A stretch of DNA of 22,013 nt from Eubacterium sp. (GTDB lineage Bacteria; Bacillota_A; Clostridia; Lachnospirales; Lachnospiraceae): NCBI GenBank assembly GCA_024687845.1, contig JAILEL010000282.1, forward strand, positions 1 through 22,013, in the 5' to 3' direction. Below are positions 17,436-22,013 of this stretch, in pieces. Numbering within the stretch: the first letter of the stretch is position 1; each line of letters opens with the position of its first letter. The notes below the pieces were generated by a model. It was given only the letters and a program-made list of their open reading frames with translations, did no database searches and was not told the origin of the DNA. Position numbers and translations under genes: made by a program.

Positions 17436-18212
17436 TTACCAGTCCATCTGATCCATGATGTCAAATGCTTTCCCTTCCGGCTCACGGTGCAGGAAGATAT
17501 CTTCTCCAGTAACCGGATGGGTAAACTCTATCCTCGTTGAATAAAGACCTATCTCATAACCTGCCTGCTTCTTTCCATTACCTCTTCCAGAAACATTTTT
17601 ACCCTTACCAGACTTACCTTTAGAACCTGAACTTCCATACTTCGTATCTCCCCATACAGGAAGCCCATGTGCTGCCATCTGACATCTTATCTGATGATGT
17701 CTTCCGGTAACAAGCTCCACAAGTAGATATGACACAGGTCCCTCATCCGTATCCAATTCATCCAGAACCTCATAATAAAGCTCTGCCTTTTTCGCACCCT
17801 TAGTGCCTTTAGGAACGATCTTAGATATATTTGTCTTCTTATCATGCAATATCCAGTCAGACATTTCACCCTCTGGTTCATCCAGAAAGCCCCTTACCAC
17901 GACCTGATAATACTTAGATATTTCCCTGTCCTGAACCATATCTGTCAGCTTAGCAGCAGTATCCTCATCCTTAGCAAAAACAATAATACCACCTACAGGT
18001 CTGTCCAACCGGTTTATAACCGCTACATATGGTTCGCCCACCTCAGTGTCCTGCTTCCCCTGGTCTGCCTGCTTCATTTGTTTTTCATACAGATATTCCT
18101 TCACAAGTGTTACCATATCCGTACCATAAGTTTTATCCGGCTGTGACGGAACTCCATAAGGCTTCACACATGCGATTATATATTCATCTTCATATACAAT
18201 ATCTAACTTCAT
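17436..18212 (-). CDS. RluA-family pseudouridine synthase
   Basis: 258 residues, without an N-terminal S4 domain, as in the shorter RluA/TruC-like members. The catalytic motif is INRLDRPVGG with catalytic D70 (Asn replaces the usual His of HRLDR). GRHHQIRCQMAAHGLPVWGDTKYG is the second family signature. A Lys/Gly/Ser-rich insertion follows (GSSGSKGKSGKGKN region), perhaps an extra RNA-binding loop. It converts a specific uridine to pseudouridine in rRNA or tRNA; the target cannot be told. A promoter is seen at 18271-18300. GGTGAT before ATG 18212 is a modest ribosome site. In-frame coding-like sequence continues after the stop (see 17274-17435). Confidence 0.9.
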   Translation of the reverse strand: MKLDIVYEDEYIIACVKPYGVPSQPDKTYGTDMVTLVKEYLYEKQMKQADQGKQDTEVGEPYVAVINRLDRPVGGIIVFAKDEDTAAKLTDMVQDREISKYYQVVVRGFLDEPEGEMSDWILHDKKTNISKIVPKGTKGAKKAELYYEVLDELDTDEGPVSYLLVELVTGRHHQIRCQMAAHGLPVWGDTKYGSSGSKGKSGKGKNVSGRGNGKKQAGYEIGLYSTRIEFTHPVTGEDIFLHREPEGKAFDIMDQMDW

Positions 18213-18270
18213 AAGATCACCATTCCATCATTTTCTTAAAGATTTACTAACTCTATTGTAGCTATTAAAT

Positions 18271-18300
18271 ATTCTAACATTATTACATAAGTAATGCCAA
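18271..18300 (-). promoter_or_regulatory. Promoter of the pseudouridine synthase gene
   Basis: On the minus strand TTGGCA (18300-18295), 18 bp, then TAGAAT (18276-18271), about 50 nt upstream of the start codon with the predicted RNA start between. Four of six consensus bases match at -35 and five at -10. Confidence 0.5.
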
Positions 18301-18332
18301 ACGTTTAGTATAAGAAATTTTTATTAATAACA

Positions 18333-18556
18333 TTACTATTCACGGTTAACTCAAAAAACTCTCTTAAGTCCACATCGCATAAAGCTTATTCTTATGCAAG
18401 CATAAATAAGCTTATATGCGATGTTCTATTGCTGCTTACGCAGCACTGAATCGTGTTTTTTGAGTTCCTGCTTCGCAGGTATTATGAGATATAATATGAA
18501 AAACAAACTGCAAGCATTTGTTTTTCAATTATATCTCATAAACCGTGAATAGTAAC
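18333..18556. repeat. Multi-armed palindromic repeat element (MITE-like or structured RNA)
   Basis: About 224 bp that fold almost completely. Outer arms: 18333-18347 with 18541-18555, perfect 15 bp. Directly inside the left arm: 18348-18359 with 18455-18466, perfect 12 bp. Nested in that: 18372-18390 with 18405-18424 (19 bp, one bulge) and a small GCTGC-TTAC-GCAGC hairpin (18431-18444). Then CCTGC-TTC-GCAGG (18467-18479), and a long hairpin 18483-18507 with 18517-18540 (24 bp) that abuts the right outer arm. No ORF, and no clear target-site duplication in the flanks. It fills most of the 429-bp gene-free stretch 18213-18641; the rest holds the promoter at 18271-18300 and AT-rich sequence in which I see nothing else. 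Confidence 0.85.
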
Positions 18557-18641
18557 TTTTTTATCACTTTTTATATAAAATTAAAAAAAGCGGTTGAGAA
18601 ATAATTCGATTAATGTATCTATATAAGTAGAATGATTATAT

Positions 18642-18929
18642 ATGATATTGTGCCATATATATCTTTTTGACACTTATGTGACCGCAGTAGTTCTGAGCGG
18701 AAACATTAAGACGATTGGAAAGAATGCATTTTACGGATGTAGCAATCTGAAGAATATTGCAATTAAAACGACAAGTCTTAAAAAGAAGAGTGTAGGTCCC
18801 AATGCTTTCAAAGGAATTCATCCAAAAGCCAAAGTCAAAGTGCCAAAGTCATTGCTTAAATCATATAACAGTATACTTAAATCCAGAGGAGTAAAAGGAA
18901 AGAAGCAGAAAGTAATAGCTACTAAGTAA
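18642..18929 (+). pseudogene. C-terminal remnant of a secreted LRR_5/BspA-like protein
   Basis: The reading frame gives about 95 residues. From about residue 13 it is a clear LRR_5 tail: KTIGKNAFYGCSNL, SLKKKSVGPNAFKGI and KVKVPKSLLKSYNSILKSRG. It resembles the last 100 residues of the secreted protein at 13562-15649 (shared KAFYG/NAFYG, KKVGKDAF/KSVGPNAF and KVKLPSK/KVKVPKS patterns). No signal peptide, catalytic domain or convincing ribosome site is present, and the first dozen residues do not look like part of the repeat. I take it as the surviving 3' end of a larger gene. The structured repeat ends 86 bp upstream and may mark the breakpoint. Confidence 0.65.
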
Positions 18930-18957
18930 GGCTCAGAGAGATGTCATAAAATTATAG

Positions 18958-18991
18958 AAGAGGAAGAGTTTAATAGCTCTTCTTCTTTTTT
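18958..18991 (+). terminator. Intrinsic terminator after the LRR remnant
   Basis: An 11-bp stem, AAGAGGAAGAG with CTCTTCTTCTT (one G-U pair), an 8-nt loop and a run of T to 18991. A kept terminator fits the idea that this is the true 3' end of a former gene. Confidence 0.7.
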
Positions 18992-19077
18992 GTGATCCCC
19001 TATATTTCTTTCCTTAATTATATAGTAGAATTAGATTAGTAAAAAATATTTATTGATTAGTTACAGGGGTAATAAAT

Positions 19078-19569
19078 ATGGAAAGAATATTATTAATAAA
19101 TGGGATATCACCATATATCTATTATGCGATAATCAGAGTAGCGCAGGAAAATGAGTGGGCTATTCCATATAATAAATGTTTAACAGCATTTCTGATACAA
19201 TTGCTTATCACTATTATAATCAGCGTTATCTGCAGGGATAAGAAAAGACTTGCGAAGATAACAATGATAAACAAATTGATACAGATACCTTATTATATAT
19301 TATTTTTTGTTTTCTCCGTGGCGATTGTTCTTCTGGGAATACCGCTTATGGGATTTGGACTTATACTTTGGCCGATTCTGGTAGCTGTTGATGTTGGTGT
19401 GTTCTTAAGCACGTTGATTCCGGAAGAAATATGTACCATTAAGCTAAGAATGAATGGAAATATCTCAATCGGAAGATTCATACTTTATTTTATATGTAAT
19501 GCTATTTATGTTCTGGATATTGTATTCTCTGTATTGATTAAAAGGGAGTATGATGCTTCAGAAAATTAG
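19078..19569 (+). CDS. Small membrane protein of unknown function
   Basis: 163 residues with probably four hydrophobic segments: about 35-51 (AFLIQLLITIIISVI), 66-90, 91-115 and 132-152. A short cytoplasmic-type stretch RDKKRLAK follows the first segment. No motif points to a family or activity. AGGGG lies 9 nt before ATG 19078. Its stop codon overlaps that of the convergent mtaB gene by a few bases (19566-19569), with no terminator between the two. Upstream lies the LRR remnant with its own terminator, so this gene is probably transcribed alone. Confidence 0.7.
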   Translation: MERILLINGISPYIYYAIIRVAQENEWAIPYNKCLTAFLIQLLITIIISVICRDKKRLAKITMINKLIQIPYYILFFVFSVAIVLLGIPLMGFGLILWPILVAVDVGVFLSTLIPEEICTIKLRMNGNISIGRFILYFICNAIYVLDIVFSVLIKREYDASEN

Positions 19570-20909
19570 AGTGTTATTTCAATGATTTTGTTTATCATAT
19601 TTTTTTCTGTAATATCTTCATTCCCGGATTCTTGAACTAATACATTAGTATTTTGATTTTTCATGAATTCATTTGCAGGAATATCTACAAGTATATATCT
19701 CATTGTGTGTCCGCGGAAATATTTAATTCCATCAATTTCGACTATTTCCTCGATGAGTACATAATCTTTTTGGTTGGTAAAGCTTTCTTCGAACTTCATT
19801 TTCTGGATTTTGGTCAGTTCAAGTAATCTGTCACTTCGCTTTGTTTTTATTCGTTCGTCAACCTGCTGTGGCATTTTGTCAGCAACAGTTCCCTTACGTC
19901 TTGAATATTTAAAAATGTGCATTTCGTAGAGATTTAGCTTTTCGAGGTTAGCGAATGTCGTTTCAAAATCCTCATCTGTCTCCCCTGGGAAACCAACTAT
20001 TACATCTGTGGTAATTGCAGGTCTGTCAAAATACTTTCTTATCAGTTCGCACGCATCAAAATATTGTTCGATAGTATATTTTCTGTTCATCGCTTTCAGG
20101 GTTTTATTGCAGGCGCTCTGAAGCGACAGATGGAAGTGTGGACAAAAGTTTGGTAGTGAAGATACTGTTTTAAGGAAATCTTCTGTAATTATAAGTGGGC
20201 TCATAGAACTGAGTCTGATTCTTTCAATTCCTTCGATTTTTGATAGTCTTTTGATGACGTCCTTCAATCCAAGACCGCTGTCTGAATAAGCCGATACATT
20301 AATACCGGTTAGTATTATTTCTTTAGTTCCATTTTGAGCAAGAGTATCTACTTCGGCTGTTATATCTATCAGTTTTTTGCTTCTTATTCGACCTCTGGCA
20401 TATGGAATAATACAATAGGAGCAGAATTCATTGCATCCATCCTGAATCTTAACATAAGCTCTTGTGTGAGTTTCTGGCTTATCTAGTACAAGATTTTCGT
20501 ATTCATTATCCTTATTGACATCAATATAGTTATCAACTACATTTCCTGTTCTAAGGTATTCGTCGAGTATCCTTGCCACGTCTTTTTTGCGGTTATTTCC
20601 AATGATAAGGTCGATGGCACCGTCTTTTAACAGTTCATCACCAGCAATCTGAACATAGCAGCCTGTTGCGGCAATAATTGCATCTGGATTCTGCTTTTTG
20701 AGACGATGGATCATCTGACGGGATTTACGGTCAGCCATGTTTGTGACGGAGCATGTATTTATGATACATATATCAGCTGTTTCGCCATCATTACACCTGC
20801 TGCAACCTTCGAGACCAAGGGCTTCAAGCATGGCATCTGATTCGTATTGATTAACTTTACATCCAAGTGTATATATATTAATTTTCTTGTTTTTCAGACT
20901 ATCAAACAT
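19566..20909 (-). CDS. mtaB: tRNA t6A37 methylthiotransferase MtaB
   Basis: 447 residues from ATG 20909. The N-terminal UPF0004 domain begins YTLGCKVNQYE, the MtaB form of the motif, with auxiliary-cluster cysteines C17, C53 (NTCSVTN) and C84 (ATGCYVQ). The radical SAM motif CNEFCSYC gives C159, C163 and C166. A C-terminal TRAM-like domain follows (about 375-440). It adds a methylthio group to t6A at position 37 of ANN-reading tRNAs, using SAM and two 4Fe-4S clusters. I chose ATG 20909 because GAGGAAAG sits 5-8 nt upstream. The in-frame GTG 20951 lies within a few nt of the predicted RNA start of the promoter at 20960-20988, so it is unlikely. MiaB is less likely because of the GCKVN signature. 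Confidence 0.93.
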   Translation of the reverse strand: MFDSLKNKKINIYTLGCKVNQYESDAMLEALGLEGCSRCNDGETADICIINTCSVTNMADRKSRQMIHRLKKQNPDAIIAATGCYVQIAGDELLKDGAIDLIIGNNRKKDVARILDEYLRTGNVVDNYIDVNKDNEYENLVLDKPETHTRAYVKIQDGCNEFCSYCIIPYARGRIRSKKLIDITAEVDTLAQNGTKEIILTGINVSAYSDSGLGLKDVIKRLSKIEGIERIRLSSMSPLIITEDFLKTVSSLPNFCPHFHLSLQSACNKTLKAMNRKYTIEQYFDACELIRKYFDRPAITTDVIVGFPGETDEDFETTFANLEKLNLYEMHIFKYSRRKGTVADKMPQQVDERIKTKRSDRLLELTKIQKMKFEESFTNQKDYVLIEEIVEIDGIKYFRGHTMRYILVDIPANEFMKNQNTNVLVQESGNEDITEKNMINKIIEITL

Positions 20910-20959
20910 ATTGCTTTCCTCGCTTTTTTTAGTTGACTTTTCAACCTGCACATTTTATC

Positions 20960-20988
20960 ATTATAACATAGTTATCTGCAAGTGACAG
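20960..20988 (-). promoter_or_regulatory. Extended -10 promoter of mtaB
   Basis: On the minus strand CTGTCA (20988-20983), 17 bp, TATAAT (20965-20960), preceded by TG one base upstream of the -10. The predicted RNA start is near 20953, about 45 nt before ATG 20909. Confidence 0.75.
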
Positions 20989-21019
20989 ATATATAAATTA
21001 TTACATGGAGGACAGTAAC

Positions 21020-21253
21020 ATGACAGAAGTAAAAGTATCTCTTAATTCTATGGAAAAGGTTAAATCATTTGTAAATGATATTACTGGTTTTAAGGCAGAT
21101 TTTGATCTTGTATCTGGAAGATATGTAATTGATGCTAAGTCAATTATGGGTATTTTCAGTCTTGATCTTTCAAGTCCTATACAGCTGAATATTTATGCTG
21201 ATAGTGATGAAGATAAGATTATGGAAGCTATTAAGCCATATATCGTTGAATAA
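21020..21253 (+). CDS. HPr-like protein without the active-site histidine
   Basis: 77 residues. The second half, GRYVIDAKSIMGIFSLDLS, matches the HPr segment around regulatory Ser46 (here S41), and overall length and strand/helix order fit the HPr fold. The N-terminal GLHARPA region that carries the phosphorylated His15 is absent: SLNSMEKVKSFVNDITGF stands there and no histidine occurs in the protein. It therefore cannot carry phosphate through PTS in the usual way; a regulatory or HPr-kinase-related role is possible but unproven. I chose ATG 21020 because GGAGG (21007-21011) lies 8 nt upstream; the in-frame ATG at 21005 overlaps that site. It is divergent from mtaB. Confidence 0.82.
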   Translation: MTEVKVSLNSMEKVKSFVNDITGFKADFDLVSGRYVIDAKSIMGIFSLDLSSPIQLNIYADSDEDKIMEAIKPYIVE

Positions 21254-21319
21254 TATAAGATCAAGTGACTATTCGATTACATGATATGTAATATATCATA
21301 AGGATGAAGGAACGTATTT

Positions 21320-21805
21320 ATGAACACAAGTAATAAAATGAATCCTTTTATACTGGTACTTGTGATTTTCCTTGTTGCGGTTAATGTTATTAATCTTTTT
21401 GTTTTAGGCTCAAAGGTGATTGTATTTGGTGGAGAAAGCAGCGTTGAAAGTGTTGTTGCTACTTATCAGACTGCAATTAATACTGGCGATGCTGATTTAT
21501 ATCTCAGTATAGTACCTGCTGTAGAAAAGAACAGAAGCGAAAAGAAATATATCAGGGAAAATATTAAGGATTATGCAGGAAAAGATTATAAGATTGCAAT
21601 TGTAGACAAAACTAAACAGCCTGCGATAGATAATGCTGAAGATTTTGCCAAGCTTGTAATGATGGATCCTTTCTTTTTCCCGCTTATTAAAGAAAAAAAT
21701 ATATTAACTGTTAAGGTTAGTGGGGCTGAAGAATTTACAACCAAATTAACTATTTACAGGATTGGTGACAGATACTTTTTAGATGATGTATCGTTTGCAT
21801 TTTAA
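21320..21805 (+). CDS. Membrane-anchored small protein with extracytoplasmic domain
   Basis: 161 residues. One N-terminal membrane helix (about 8-30, FILVLVIFLVAVNVINLFVL) acts as an uncleaved anchor. The rest (about 38-161) begins ESSVESVVATYQTAINTGDA and alternates helix and strand in the manner of an NTF2/SnoaL-like or DUF4878-type domain; that fold call is by eye only. No catalytic residues are recognised. GAAGGA lies 8 nt before ATG 21320. The gene follows the HPr-like gene by 66 bp on the same strand and ends just before a terminator. Confidence 0.72.
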   Translation: MNTSNKMNPFILVLVIFLVAVNVINLFVLGSKVIVFGGESSVESVVATYQTAINTGDADLYLSIVPAVEKNRSEKKYIRENIKDYAGKDYKIAIVDKTKQPAIDNAEDFAKLVMMDPFFFPLIKEKNILTVKVSGAEEFTTKLTIYRIGDRYFLDDVSFAF

Positions 21806-21817
21806 GAAGAATTAACG

Positions 21818-21847
21818 TAGGGAGCATAATGCTCCCTATTGTTGTAT
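21818..21847 (+). terminator. Terminator after the membrane-anchored protein gene
   Basis: A perfect 9-bp stem TAGGGAGCA / TGCTCCCTA with a 3-nt loop, followed by TTGTTGT. The T run is interrupted, so efficiency may be moderate. Confidence 0.75.
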
Positions 21848-21866
21848 AGACATGGAGGCTTATTCG

Positions 21867-22013
21867 GTGCTTGATGTGGATATACGGGAACCTTTATTTG
21901 ATTATCTGGAAGAAAGATATGGTAAGGTTAGAACAATTGAAGAAAAAATTATACGTAAATCAAGGGCTGATGTGCTTGCGGTGATTGACGGATATATAAT
22001 CGGAATGGAGATT
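21867..22013 (+). CDS. Sce7726-family protein, 5' part (cut by window end)
   Basis: The first 49 codons only; the frame is open to the last base. The sequence DVDIREPLFDYLEERYGK followed by IEEK and RSRADV-type residues (here KSRADVLAVIDGY) matches my recollection of the start of Sce7726-family proteins. It breaks off at IIGMEI, where family members continue with a lysine. I placed the start at GTG 21867 because GGAGG (21854-21858) lies 8 nt upstream; an in-frame ATG at 21852 directly abuts that site. The acidic residue before a strand and the E-I-(K) end recall the PD-(D/E)xK nuclease pattern, but that is inference from a fragment. Confidence 0.7.
   Translation, partial: MLDVDIREPLFDYLEERYGKVRTIEEKIIRKSRADVLAVIDGYIIGMEI

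Noticed and set aside
18213..18641. tRNA, CRISPR array or transposase gene in the gene-poor stretch
   Set aside because: No cloverleaf, no regularly spaced direct repeats and no open frame of useful length; the structure is a set of inverted repeats only.

Overview
The window looks like a chromosomal segment from a low-to-moderate GC Firmicute of the Lachnospiraceae (Butyrivibrio/Pseudobutyrivibrio/Roseburia-like). This is inferred from MutS2 with an Smr domain, the short (type 3) ProS, MtaB, the Lrp plus aminotransferase pair, secreted proteins with Lys-rich LRR_5 tails, strong GGAGG-type ribosome sites and sigma-A-like promoters. No rRNA, tRNA, CRISPR array, integrase or transposase gene was seen.

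Layout. (1) 2-6508, plus strand: mutS2, an OmpR-type response regulator, its HAMP histidine kinase, an Lrp/AsnC regulator and a class I/II aminotransferase, with gaps of only 12-65 nt. (2) 6512-12787, minus strand: an accessory-looking locus of three genes. A TIR-FHA protein has its own promoter and is followed by a strong terminator. Beyond it lie a 785-residue all-helical protein of unknown function and an 864-residue Ser/Thr kinase-like protein with a Rossmann/TrkA-N-like middle and RyR-like C-terminal segments. (3) 12878-13336: a small membrane protein, minus strand. (4) 13562-15649: a large secreted DUF4874/DUF4832-like protein with an LRR tail. (5) proS, then a minus-strand RluA-family pseudouridine synthase followed by an odd in-frame ORF. 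(6) 18333-18556: a fully base-paired, multi-armed palindromic repeat element. A partial relative of it lies at 17244-17274. (7) A broken LRR-protein tail, a small membrane protein, mtaB (minus strand), an HPr-like protein lacking the phosphorylatable His, a membrane-anchored small protein, and the start of an Sce7726-family gene cut by the window edge.

The best candidate for an undescribed system is the TIR-FHA / helical protein / kinase-RyR locus. It combines a possible NAD-consuming TIR domain, a phosphothreonine reader (FHA), a kinase with its catalytic residues intact, and RyR-like segments. That suggests a phosphorylation-gated, nucleotide-linked defence or stress-signalling module. The domain calls are made by eye from motifs; the system-level function is inference. 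The second most interesting object is the structured repeat at 18333-18556.
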